Source of the DNA: Cloacibacterium sp964530915
GTDB taxonomy: Bacteria > Bacteroidota > Bacteroidia > Flavobacteriales > Weeksellaceae
Direction: 5' to 3'
Assembly: GCA_964530915.1 (NCBI GenBank)
Contig: CAZHCK010000002.1
Coordinates: 4,161 to 68,160 of the forward strand
Length of the DNA: 64,000 nucleotides
Part shown: one piece after another, positions 45,621 through 54,197 of the stretch
Layout: each line of letters begins with the position of its first letter
Numbering within the stretch: the first letter of the stretch is position 1
Notes under the pieces: generated by a model
Databases searched by the model: none
Seen by the model: only the letters and a program-made list of their open reading frames with translations
What the model was told of the DNA's origin: nothing
Program-made: the position numbers and the translations under genes

Positions 45621-46797
45621 TTCTTTTTGATTCTATTTCCTTAAATAAACGCATCCATTGATGGGATATTATTTCAGGAGTATATTTAAAACTTTTTTCT
45701 ATTGAAGCCTTTGCAAATGATTTCAGTAGAATCTCATCTTTCATTAATAAGGTTAATTTCTTTGCAAAATCTTCCTCATTTCCATTTTCTACTAAAAACC
45801 CATTTTCATGATCGTCTATTATAAATGAAGGACCGAAATCACAATCATAAGATACGACAGCATTTCCATGTGACATTGCTTCAAACATCACTAGCGGAAA
45901 ACCTTCCATAATAGAAGTGAGCGCCAAAATAGAAGAATTATTTAAAATACCCTCCACATCATTGGTAAATCCTTTTAAAAAAACTTGGTTTTTCAATTTT
46001 TTTTCTTCTATTAAATTCAGCAGCATTTGTTGATCTTCTCCATCTCCATAAATTTCTAAACACCAATCTGGAAATTCTTTGGCAATTCTTGAAAAGGCGT
46101 TAATTAAGCTTTTAAAGTTTTTAATAAAAGTAAGCCTTCCTATCCCAACAATCTTTTTTTCTTTATTATTTATTTGGGCTTTTCTCTCTTCTTCACTTAC
46201 GTGTAAATTGGTAGTTATAGGATTGGGAACAAACCAGACATTCTGAAAATTCTTCCAATTCGTTTCTAAATCTTTTGTCGTAAGAGGAATAACTGCATCA
46301 TAAAAGTATTTACAAAAAAGTCCGAAATCTATTTCGTTCTGAATTTTCGCTTTTATCTTTTCTGTAAATGTTTTCGCCAAAATATTTCTATAATGCGTCA
46401 CAAAATGTAGTTCTCTAATATAAATAGGTTTAGACGTGGTTACAAAACCTTTTCTACATATAAATTTTTCTGATTGGCCAACAGAGATGACAACATCTGG
46501 CTGAATACTATTGAGTACTTTCTTTAATTCCTTTTTATGCTTTCTCTTTTTTCTGAATTGTGAAAATTTTGTTTTTATGCCAGGAATCCAATCATCTTCG
46601 TAGTAATTTACTTCTAAATGTATAAAGTTTACTTTTTCTGAAAGCTTTTCACATTGTACATTTTGCTGATTATCCGTTACTACTACAAATACTTCATTCC
46701 CCTCTATTTCAGCTAAAGCATTTGCTTTAACCACCGTTACCCTTTGGATTCCCCCTATTCCTTTGATACTATTTAAACAATAAACAATCTTCATCAT
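45610..46797 (-). CDS. Glycosyltransferase family 4 (GT-B)
   Basis: A 395-residue GT-B enzyme with KIVYCLNSIKGIGGIQRV at the N-terminus, VGIGRLTFIKNFKSLINAF and E-x7-E motif EGFPLVMFE followed by SYDCDFGPSFII. The Asp-Cys-x-x-Gly-Pro pattern is shared with the GTs at 47884 and 49089, so the three look like paralogues. It starts at tandem ATGs that touch the stop of the polymerase gene (TAATG). Confidence 0.92.
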   Translation of the reverse strand: MMKIVYCLNSIKGIGGIQRVTVVKANALAEIEGNEVFVVVTDNQQNVQCEKLSEKVNFIHLEVNYYEDDWIPGIKTKFSQFRKKRKHKKELKKVLNSIQPDVVISVGQSEKFICRKGFVTTSKPIYIRELHFVTHYRNILAKTFTEKIKAKIQNEIDFGLFCKYFYDAVIPLTTKDLETNWKNFQNVWFVPNPITTNLHVSEEERKAQINNKEKKIVGIGRLTFIKNFKSLINAFSRIAKEFPDWCLEIYGDGEDQQMLLNLIEEKKLKNQVFLKGFTNDVEGILNNSSILALTSIMEGFPLVMFEAMSHGNAVVSYDCDFGPSFIIDDHENGFLVENGNEEDFAKKLTLLMKDEILLKSFAKASIEKSFKYTPEIISHQWMRLFKEIESKRNAS

Positions 46798-47891
46798 TAA
46801 CCTCTTAAAAACATGATATAGGTGAATAAATAATAGGCGAAGAAAATTCTTCCTACCATTTTATAATGTTCGTCCCAAAATTTCACTTTAAATAGAGGAT
46901 ATGCAATGACGATTGCCATGAGAAACCATGACAAATAGGCAAATCTATTTGAGAAATTGGCTCTAATCACTAAAATCCAAAAGGCATTGGCAATCATGTA
47001 GGTTCCCCAAAGATGCGTGTAAAATTTATCTTGAAAACCTCTCTTGATGATGTAATAATATCCCGCAAAAACTGCAAAACCAGAGTACACCACAAAATCC
47101 CAGCGAAACCCTGTGGAAGAGAATGATGTATCTGAATCTACTGAACCCGTCATGTAATTATTTACTCTTTCATCTCCAATTCCCAATGAACCAAAGAAAT
47201 TTTCCCAAGCACTTCCCCCTACTATAGATAGTGGAATTGCCGCAAGCCAAATATATAGGTAAACTTTCGGGTTTTTATATAACCCTGAGACTATAAAAGC
47301 CCCAATCGGAATCATTAAAGAATTGTGAATTCCATAAGATAACGCCATCAATCCATACATCATCCATTTATTCCTGTCATACAAACATAGTGCCCCTATG
47401 AATACTGAAGTTGCCATACCATTTCTTAATCCATTGGTTCCATAGGTCCAAAAAGAGAAGGAACCAAAAATCATGAGCAGGGGAATGTACCAATATTCCT
47501 TAAAATATTTTTTCACAAAAAAATAATTGGGTATAATATAGATTACTGCAATAAGGAAGAAATAATCCCTTGCGTCTATCATCTGAGCACAAAGCTTTGT
47601 AAAATACCAAAAAATATAATCTTTCCCAATCTCTACATTGGGGTTTAATTGTAGTTTTTGAAAACCATCTGCATAATTAATCATATCTCCAAAAACAAAT
47701 GCAATAGGGCGAGTTCCCATGTATAAAAGCACCGTCACCAGCAAAAAATAACCTAAGAAGGTCATCATTTTTACGGTATCTATATCGTCTATTTTTTTTA
47801 CATTGGATTGTAGAAAAGAATAACTCGTAATAATCATTATAAAATGAAAATACAAGGGATTATAATCTGATATGAATATAAAATCAAACAT
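46797..47891 (-). CDS. EpsG-family polysaccharide polymerase, multi-pass membrane protein
   Basis: A 364-residue protein with about ten membrane helices and an EpsG-like central region: the motif GTRPIAFVFGDMINYADGF, and FWTYGTNGLRNGMATSVFIG with its Arg-Asn-Gly step. EpsG proteins polymerise or assemble exopolysaccharide units like Wzy. It is the second polymerase-type gene in the window, and its cluster has no flippase. It overlaps the upstream GT by 8 bp. Confidence 0.85.
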   Translation of the reverse strand: MFDFIFISDYNPLYFHFIMIITSYSFLQSNVKKIDDIDTVKMMTFLGYFLLVTVLLYMGTRPIAFVFGDMINYADGFQKLQLNPNVEIGKDYIFWYFTKLCAQMIDARDYFFLIAVIYIIPNYFFVKKYFKEYWYIPLLMIFGSFSFWTYGTNGLRNGMATSVFIGALCLYDRNKWMMYGLMALSYGIHNSLMIPIGAFIVSGLYKNPKVYLYIWLAAIPLSIVGGSAWENFFGSLGIGDERVNNYMTGSVDSDTSFSSTGFRWDFVVYSGFAVFAGYYYIIKRGFQDKFYTHLWGTYMIANAFWILVIRANFSNRFAYLSWFLMAIVIAYPLFKVKFWDEHYKMVGRIFFAYYLFTYIMFLRG

Positions 47892-48999
47892 TACACAATT
47901 CTAGGAATAAATCATTCCATTTTTTCATTACCTGTTCATTACTAAACTTCAAAATATTTTTTTTTGCCTGATTTCCTATTTTTATTCTTAGATCTTCTTT
48001 AGTCATCAATTCTTTCAAGTAATAAAGATATTCTTTTTGATCTTTGTTTCTTATCAAAAATCCATCTTCTTCATTTGTAATAATGTTTCTAGGACCAGTA
48101 GGACAATCATAGCTAATAACAGGCAATCCCACAGAAAATGCTTCTAGCAAAACCATAGGAAAACACTCTGAAATAGAAGTCATTGCATAAATACTATAAT
48201 TTAGCATTGTTTTTTGCAAATCTTCTACTGGTGGTAATATTTTAATTTGATGGGCTAAGTTAAGTTTATTTATTTTATATTGAAGTTCTTCTTTCGTGTT
48301 AGAATAATTTTCACCATAAAAATGCAATTCCCATTCAGGGAAATCTTTAGATAGTAAAGAAAAAATATCTATTAATTCACCAAAGTTTTTAACTGGAGAA
48401 ATTCTGCCTGCTGCCAAAATCGTTTTACTATTAAGTTGTGATTGAAAATGAGGAATATGAATGGGATTAGGAATTACAACTACTTTTTCTGAATGATAAA
48501 ATTTCTTTTCATCATCATTAAGAACCACTAATTTACTAAACTTTTTCTCAGCAATTCGTGAAAAGAAACTTAGTATTGAATCTTTTAATCCTGATTTTGG
48601 TGACTGAAATTCAGCATATTTCGAAGAATGAAATTCTTTTATTTTGGGAATTTTAGCATTTATAAAGTTTAAAAAATAAAAATCATAGCTATAGTTACAA
48701 CTTATAACAATATCTGGTTTTAATTCTTTAAGTTTATTTTTAAGTTTAAAGAAATGCGTGGGAACTTTTACTAAATTTTTAATGTTAAAAAAACTAATCG
48801 TTCTATTGTAATCAATTCCTAAATCTACAAACTTTATTTTTTCACTAAAACTATAACATTTTTCTTTATTTTTATTTTCCGTAGTAAGTATTATTACATC
48901 ATGCAAAAGAACATCAGCCCAATAGTTAGCTTTTAGAGAAAGAACTTTCTCAATTCCTCCATGCATATAAATCTGATCTGTAATCAACACTATTTTCAT
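47884..48999 (-). CDS. Glycosyltransferase family 4 (GT-B)
   Basis: A 371-residue GT-B enzyme with VLITDQIYMHGGIEKVLSL, AAGRISPVKNFGELIDIF and E-x7-E motif ECFPMVLLE followed by SYDCPTGPRNII. It is a paralogue of the GTs at 45610 and 49089. The donor is unknown. Downstream it overlaps the EpsG-like gene, so the two are translationally linked. Confidence 0.92.
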   Translation of the reverse strand: MKIVLITDQIYMHGGIEKVLSLKANYWADVLLHDVIILTTENKNKEKCYSFSEKIKFVDLGIDYNRTISFFNIKNLVKVPTHFFKLKNKLKELKPDIVISCNYSYDFYFLNFINAKIPKIKEFHSSKYAEFQSPKSGLKDSILSFFSRIAEKKFSKLVVLNDDEKKFYHSEKVVVIPNPIHIPHFQSQLNSKTILAAGRISPVKNFGELIDIFSLLSKDFPEWELHFYGENYSNTKEELQYKINKLNLAHQIKILPPVEDLQKTMLNYSIYAMTSISECFPMVLLEAFSVGLPVISYDCPTGPRNIITNEEDGFLIRNKDQKEYLYYLKELMTKEDLRIKIGNQAKKNILKFSNEQVMKKWNDLFLELCNV

Positions 49000-49088
49000 T
49001 CGAAATCATCTATTTTTTGGAAACAAATATTTTAACTTATAATCTTATTTTCTCCTTTGCATCATTCCAGCTTCTTAGTATGCTTCCT

Positions 49089-50213
49089 CTATAAGAAGGA
49101 AACCTTTTTAAAAAGTTCGTCCCATTGTTTTACTACGTTTTGTGACAAAAATCGTTTTACATTTTCTCTGGCTTTTTCGCCCATTTGCAGACGAAGGGTT
49201 TCATTTTTCATCAGCAATTGTAGTTTTTCGGCGAACTCTTTTTCATTTCCGTTGGTTACTAAAAAACCATCTTCGTTATCTCTAACGATGTCCGAAGGTC
49301 CATAGTTGCAATCGAAACTCACACAAGGAATCCCAAAGCTCATGGCTTCTATGAGTACCATGCCGAAACCTTCGTATCTGGAACTCAGCACAAAAATACT
49401 GGATTCCGCATATTTTTCTTCAATCTTTTTTTCTGGAAGATGAAAGAAAACCTGATACTCTATTTTTAAGTTTTGCGCTTGTTTTTCTAAGCCTAAATTC
49501 TCATCTAACTTTCCATAGATGTGAAGTTGCCAATCTTTAAATTCTTCGCCTAATAGCGCCCAAGCATTCAATAATCTATCAAAACCTTTCTGATAAGATT
49601 GTTTGCCTACTGCAATTACTTTTTTGTTTTGAAGAGCAGATTTTTCAGAAGGAAAAAATGGCAATGGATTGGGAATGACTTTTACATTTTTGGATTTCCA
49701 TTCGTTTTTATTGCCCTCAGTCAACACAATAAATTGGGTAAAGTCTTTGGCCAAAACATCCATCAAAAAGAATTTCGCTTTTGTGAAAACCCCTTTTATA
49801 AAAGATTGATTTTCTGAAATTTCTATGAGTTTAGAAACGTGTCTCTCATAAATTACAGGGATTTTGGCACCTAGGATTTTAGGTAAGAAAAAACCCTTAA
49901 ATCCATCATCACAGACTAAAATGATCTGTGGATGTACTTTTGCTATCACCTTTTTTATCCCCGAAATGTATTTGAAAAGGTACTGAACAGGATTTCCCGA
50001 AACGTCTATATTGTGTTGCGCTATTTTTTCTGAAAAAGGAAAAAACGAATCCTTTTTTGAAGGTTGGTATTCAATAGGCTCAGACTTCGAGAGCGTGATG
50101 ATGTGAATTTCGTACCCGAAATCTTCTGTCAAAACTTTTGTTTTCACAGAAAGCACGCGTTCCAGACCTCCTGAACCGTCAATTGCATTGGTGATGTAGA
50201 GTAGTTTTTTCAA
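49089..50213 (-). CDS. Glycosyltransferase family 4 (GT-B)
   Basis: A GT-B enzyme of about 374 residues with LLYITNAIDGSGGLERVLSV, AVGKQSYQKGFDRLLNAW and E-x7-E motif EGFGMVLIE followed by SFDCNYGPSDIV. I place the start at a TTG at 50213 (LKKLLYITN). The open frame continues to a GTG at 50285, but that extra 24-residue stretch runs through a relic gene tail in another frame and does not resemble GT sequence. An out-of-frame coding-like tail (FPSYRGSILRSWNDAKE, ending 49037) follows its stop. Confidence 0.85.
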   Translation of the reverse strand: MKKLLYITNAIDGSGGLERVLSVKTKVLTEDFGYEIHIITLSKSEPIEYQPSKKDSFFPFSEKIAQHNIDVSGNPVQYLFKYISGIKKVIAKVHPQIILVCDDGFKGFFLPKILGAKIPVIYERHVSKLIEISENQSFIKGVFTKAKFFLMDVLAKDFTQFIVLTEGNKNEWKSKNVKVIPNPLPFFPSEKSALQNKKVIAVGKQSYQKGFDRLLNAWALLGEEFKDWQLHIYGKLDENLGLEKQAQNLKIEYQVFFHLPEKKIEEKYAESSIFVLSSRYEGFGMVLIEAMSFGIPCVSFDCNYGPSDIVRDNEDGFLVTNGNEKEFAEKLQLLMKNETLRLQMGEKARENVKRFLSQNVVKQWDELFKKVSFL

Positions 50214-50215
50214 TT

Positions 50216-50248
50216 TTAATTTTCTACAATATTTTCTATTTTTTCTAA
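50216..50248 (-). pseudogene. Relic 3' end of a GT4 gene
   Basis: The minus strand encodes LEKIENIVEN and a stop. This matches the last ten residues of the upstream GT (LKKIENIIEN at 50505-50537) with six base changes, four of them silent. The similarity does not extend further upstream, and the stretch is short and Lys/Glu/Asn-rich. Confidence 0.35.
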
Positions 50249-50306
50249 TTCTAAACGTCTCATTCTTCTGTCCTTCCTTCAACACTGAATTTCGCTCGTT
50301 TTTTGA

Positions 50307-50466
50307 AACGCAAAGATTTTATCTCTTTTTTATCCTATATTAAGTGAGCAAAGAAAGCGAATAAATTCACTTCTAAGCGTGTGTTTATTTTTTTAATTTC
50401 TCGCTGTTTTTTTTACACCCCGTCATTCCGATTTCTCGGAATGCCACCCCTCTGAAAGAGGGGAAC
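50307..50466. repeat. Composite intergenic repeat, copy 1 (41-nt core plus 52-bp double hairpin)
   Basis: It contains AACGCAAAG at 50307, a 41-nt core at 50346-50386 identical to 56775-56815, and the 52-bp double hairpin at 50415-50466. That hairpin has stem 1 CATTCCGA/TCGGAATG with loop TTTC and stem 2 CCCCTCT/AGAGGGG with loop GAA. It lies between a GT stop and the relic GT tail. Confidence 0.85.
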
Positions 50467-50504
50467 CGTTTTAAATTAATCTTTTTCCACTTAAAAAATA
50501 GAGT

Positions 50505-51692
50505 TTAGTTTTCTATGATGTTTTCTATTTTTTTCAAAATCTTATGGGCAAAATCCTTATCGAAACTTATGTTTTGTTCGTATTTTTTTCTCAGTTTTTC
50601 ATCTAACATCAGTTTTTCTATTTCTGCTGCAATTTCGTTAGGATTTAAAGATGTTATCACCCCATCAAAGCCATTTTTAATATGACTGGAAGCGGTATTG
50701 AAATCATTCAGCACGATGCATTTTTTTAAAATTCTCGCTTCTGCAATCGCAATTCCATAACCTTCAAATTTAGACAAATGTAAAAAAACATCTGCTTTCT
50801 TGATATATGGATAGGGATTCTCTCTTGCGCCTAACAGTAAAATTTCGTTTTGCAACTGGTATTCGGATATTTTTTGTTCTACTTTATTTTTCAGTGGACC
50901 TTCACCAATGACTAGCCATTTGAATTTCAAATTTCTGTATTTAAGTTCTTTCATCACTTCCACTCCTTGCTCATGAAGTTTTACAGGGTCTAACCTACCT
51001 ACTGAAACGATGGTGAATTCATTTTGAGGGAAATCATTAATCTCTTCTTGAGCAGCGGAAAGAATTTCCTTTTCAGAAATCATATTTTCTAACAATAGGA
51101 TTTTGTTTGAAAATTCTGAAAAAACTTCTTCCAAAGTGGTTTTACTCTCCTCTGATAAAACCGTAATTGCATCAGCTTTTTGAAAATATGGAGCATCAAT
51201 ATTTCTATCCATTTCCAGTGCTCTGTAATCCGTCATTACCGCCAGTATTTTTTTCTTTGCCAATACTTTATCTATTACAAAATAATTGGGTGTTTTTTCT
51301 AAAAAGCCAAATGCGGCATCATATTTTTGTTGAAGTGGTTCTATATGATTTTTTATGAATTTCCAATTGATTTGTTCTTTTACCGCTGGTGGCTTTTGAG
51401 AAGTATTATTTATTGTAAATCTGATGCGATCCAACATTAACCGCAAATTTCCTTTTTTAAAATTCTCCACCATTGTTTCTAAAAAAGAAGAATCGAAATA
51501 TTTATATTTTTGGGGTATTGGCAACAAATTAACGTAAGCAGGTAACTTAGATAACCATTTTCCCTGATGCTGAAAGAGAAATAAGTCGATGTCATACTTC
51601 TCAGGATTTAATTCATATAACAGGGAAATGAGGCTTTTTTCTGCCCCACCCATATTAAGATTATTGATAACGAATAGTAATTTTTTTTTCAT
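50505..51692 (-). CDS. Glycosyltransferase family 4 (GT-B)
   Basis: A 395-residue GT-B enzyme with LLFVINNLNMGGAEKSLISL, VSVGRLDPVKLHEQGVEVM and E-x7-E motif EGYGIAIAE followed by KKCIVLNDFNTASSHI. It is a close paralogue of the GT at 52815-54005: both begin MKKKLLFVI, share the Gly-Gly-Ala-Glu-Lys-Ser acceptor loop and have an Ala-Lys-Lys-Lys-Ile step. It starts 1 bp after the stop of the GH88-like gene. Confidence 0.92.
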   Translation of the reverse strand: MKKKLLFVINNLNMGGAEKSLISLLYELNPEKYDIDLFLFQHQGKWLSKLPAYVNLLPIPQKYKYFDSSFLETMVENFKKGNLRLMLDRIRFTINNTSQKPPAVKEQINWKFIKNHIEPLQQKYDAAFGFLEKTPNYFVIDKVLAKKKILAVMTDYRALEMDRNIDAPYFQKADAITVLSEESKTTLEEVFSEFSNKILLLENMISEKEILSAAQEEINDFPQNEFTIVSVGRLDPVKLHEQGVEVMKELKYRNLKFKWLVIGEGPLKNKVEQKISEYQLQNEILLLGARENPYPYIKKADVFLHLSKFEGYGIAIAEARILKKCIVLNDFNTASSHIKNGFDGVITSLNPNEIAAEIEKLMLDEKLRKKYEQNISFDKDFAHKILKKIENIIEN

Positions 51693-51693
51693 C

Positions 51694-52818
51694 TTATTGC
51701 ATTGCTCTTAACAAAAAACCTTGTGTAAAAGGCAAAATATTAAACTCTTGTGCATATACGCCTAGACCTTTGGTATCGCCTTGAGAAAAGTCTACCGCTC
51801 CATCTCTTCGGGTTACAGACTGTAAATACTGTAATGCCTTTTGTGACGCATTCATTTCTTTTCTCTCTTTGAAGAGCCAAGCAAAAACTACTGTTGCAGA
51901 AGAGTCACTTCGGTCTTCTGGCATAAACAGATTCCATGAAAAACTGCCATCTTTATTTTGAAGAATCAAAAGCGTTTCGGTGATTTGAGACAATAAAATG
52001 TTAAGATACTCTTTTTCAGAATGGTTATCTGGTAAAGCGTTGTAGGTTTCTAGAGTTCCTAAAACCAACCAAGCCATTCCTCTTGCCCAACCATAAATCC
52101 CTACTGGATTTTTGGTATGTATATCATAAGCATGGCATGGAATTTTATTTTTTAAGACTCCGTATTTTTCAAAAGTTTTGATTTGGTTAATGGCTAAACT
52201 GATGGCTTCATCACTATTAAACAGCAGACCATATTTCACCAGAAAAGGAGCTACAAAACCAATGGTATCTACATATCTATAGTTCTGAGTAGAGGTTCTG
52301 TACATCATTGTTCCATCATCTCCTATTTTAGAACGCAACAACTGATAGGTGTTTTCTAATGCTGGTTTTATTTTTGAAATTTCAATAAAAGGAATTTCTG
52401 AGAGGGCAAAAGCTAATAATGCTGCATCTATTTCTTTGGGAGGCGTTGTCCAATTTCCTTTATCATCAATGGTTTTATGTAAAAAAGTAAGCATTTCTTT
52501 TTTCACTATTTCATCTTGGGTATTCTTATACTCTTCTTTTAACCCTAATAGAAGGGCAGCCTGTTGCCATGACTGAATGGTATTGCTGTAATATTTATTT
52601 CTTACCCAATCTAGCCAAATTCTACGGTGTTGGTCTTTGATGGGAATTTTCGGGGTATGATTCAGCCACAGCAGTGCTTTGGCTTTCACTTTAGATTGCC
52701 AATTTTGTTTTAGGCGACCTATCTTTATTCTTTTCAGCCATGTGTAAAACTCTGGCCCATCATCCGAGAGGCATAAAACAATTACAATCCCTAAAATAAT
52801 AAGTAATGCTATATTCAT
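51694..52818 (-). CDS. Membrane-anchored GH88/GH105-like hydrolase within the glycan cluster
   Basis: A 374-residue protein. An N-terminal hydrophobic helix (residues 3-18) is followed by an alpha/alpha-barrel pattern like unsaturated glucuronyl/rhamnogalacturonyl hydrolases: YVDTIGFVAPFLVKYGLL, HAYDIHTKNPVGIYGWARGM and DRSDSSATVVFAWLF. GH88/105 enzymes remove unsaturated uronic acid ends by hydration. Overlap with both neighbours (ATGA with the GT at 52815, 1 bp from the GT at 50505) shows it is part of the cluster. It may trim or proofread the polymer. An inactive relative is possible because the catalytic Asp pair cannot be aligned with certainty. Confidence 0.75.
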   Translation of the reverse strand: MNIALLIILGIVIVLCLSDDGPEFYTWLKRIKIGRLKQNWQSKVKAKALLWLNHTPKIPIKDQHRRIWLDWVRNKYYSNTIQSWQQAALLLGLKEEYKNTQDEIVKKEMLTFLHKTIDDKGNWTTPPKEIDAALLAFALSEIPFIEISKIKPALENTYQLLRSKIGDDGTMMYRTSTQNYRYVDTIGFVAPFLVKYGLLFNSDEAISLAINQIKTFEKYGVLKNKIPCHAYDIHTKNPVGIYGWARGMAWLVLGTLETYNALPDNHSEKEYLNILLSQITETLLILQNKDGSFSWNLFMPEDRSDSSATVVFAWLFKERKEMNASQKALQYLQSVTRRDGAVDFSQGDTKGLGVYAQEFNILPFTQGFLLRAMQ

Positions 52819-54005
52819 GAATGAATTAATTGATAGAGTTTTTCTACTTCGTTTTCGTTTCCTAATTTTTCTTGCAAAAGATTGGCTTTTAAGTTTTCTC
52901 TGATTTCATTTTCATGATATAAGAGTGATAGCTTTTCGGCAATCGCTTCTGCATTCATCTCAGCAATAAGCCCTGTTACATTGTCTTTTATCTGGTCTTT
53001 TGCAGAAGAAAAGTTGGTAATTACAATAGCCTTATTGAGTATTTTCGCTTCTTCTAAAGCGATGGATTTCCCTTCGTAGAAAGAAGTCATTATAAACACC
53101 TCTGCCTGTTTGATCAATGGATATGGGTTTTCTTGCATCCCCAAGAATACTACTTCTTGTTCTAGGCCTTTTTCTAGCGCATAGGCTTTGAGTTCACTTT
53201 CTATATTTCCTTTTCCTACGAGATAAAATTTAATTTTCAAATTATTTTTTTTGAGCAAATGTATTGCATCTATTGCCATAAAAAGCCCTTTTTCTTTGAC
53301 CAACCTTCCTACAAAAATAATGTTAAAAGCACTCTTGTCTAGTATCACTTGTGGCTCCTCTTCTGCTAAATGAAGAATGGTTTTCTTAGAGTTTATGTTT
53401 TCTATCGCTACCACTTTGGATTCCAGAGACGGTAACTTATGAACCAATCGTTCTTTCAGCCCTTCAGAAACCGTCACCAAATAATCTAATTTATCAAAAT
53501 ATTTTTTTTCAAACGTAAAATCTAATTTGAGCGCTTCTAAATCTGTATGAATCCAGCCAATTTTTTTTTTTGCTTTTACATTATCTGCCACAAAATAATA
53601 GGTGCTTTTTTCTAAATATCCGATTGCAGCATCATATTCTTTTTGCAGGAACGGCAAAAACCGAGCAGTATGCGCCCAAGTATATTGTTCATTTACCGAA
53701 ATAATTTTATGATATCTGTTTTTAAACATAAACAATAATCTGTGATATACTAAACCTAATTTCCCTTTTGTTAAAAATAAAAGAATGGAAAATATTGCTG
53801 ATTTTGAAAACATCTTATATTCCTTAGTATTTTCAATGATTTTTACTTCTTTAGGAATAGAATTAAGAAACACCCCTCTTTCCAGAAAAAAAAACAAATC
53901 TACTTCATAAGATGAATAGTCTATTGCATTCAACAGATTCACCAAGCTTTTTTCAGCTCCGCCAAGATCTAAAGTTGGGATTACAAAAAGTAGCTTTTTT
54001 TTCAT
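52815..54005 (-). CDS. Glycosyltransferase family 4 (GT-B)
   Basis: A 396-residue GT-B enzyme with LLFVIPTLDLGGAEKSLVNL, FVGRLVKEKGLFMAIDAI and E-x7-E motif EGKSIALEE followed by KAIVITNFSSAKDQI. It is a paralogue of the GT at 50505. An A11 run on the coding strand (plus 53571-53581, encoding AlaLysLysLysIle) makes it a slippage candidate. It overlaps the GH88-like gene by ATGA. Confidence 0.92.
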   Translation of the reverse strand: MKKKLLFVIPTLDLGGAEKSLVNLLNAIDYSSYEVDLFFFLERGVFLNSIPKEVKIIENTKEYKMFSKSAIFSILLFLTKGKLGLVYHRLLFMFKNRYHKIISVNEQYTWAHTARFLPFLQKEYDAAIGYLEKSTYYFVADNVKAKKKIGWIHTDLEALKLDFTFEKKYFDKLDYLVTVSEGLKERLVHKLPSLESKVVAIENINSKKTILHLAEEEPQVILDKSAFNIIFVGRLVKEKGLFMAIDAIHLLKKNNLKIKFYLVGKGNIESELKAYALEKGLEQEVVFLGMQENPYPLIKQAEVFIMTSFYEGKSIALEEAKILNKAIVITNFSSAKDQIKDNVTGLIAEMNAEAIAEKLSLLYHENEIRENLKANLLQEKLGNENEVEKLYQLIHS

Positions 54006-54012
54006 GAAAATG

Positions 54013-54185
54013 TTTTTTTAACGCAAGGGCGCAATATTCTTTTTTTCAATTCTTATGTTTTTAAGGCGCAAAGATTTTCAAATACTCTAAAAATGATGTG
54101 ATGTAATTTTTTTCGCTGATGCTCATACATTTTACACCCCGTCATTCCGAATTCTCGGAATGCCACCCCTCTGAAAGAGGGGAAC
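54013..54185. repeat. Composite intergenic repeat, copy 2 (AACGCAAGGGCGC segment plus 52-bp double hairpin)
   Basis: The part 54013-54078 is similar to 56437-56504 (AACGCAAGGGCGC ... TTTTTAAGGCGCAAAG). The 52-bp double hairpin lies at 54134-54185, with the same stems as the other copies and loops ATTC and GAA. It fills the 192-bp gap between the pyruvyl transferase gene and the GT gene 52815-54005. Confidence 0.85.
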
Positions 54186-54197
54186 TTTTTGAAATTT

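Noticed and set aside
50214..50285. GTG-started 24-residue extension of the GT gene 49089-50213
   Set aside because: The stretch overlaps a relic GT tail read in another frame and does not look like the start of a GT4 enzyme, whose first strand begins right after the TTG at 50213.
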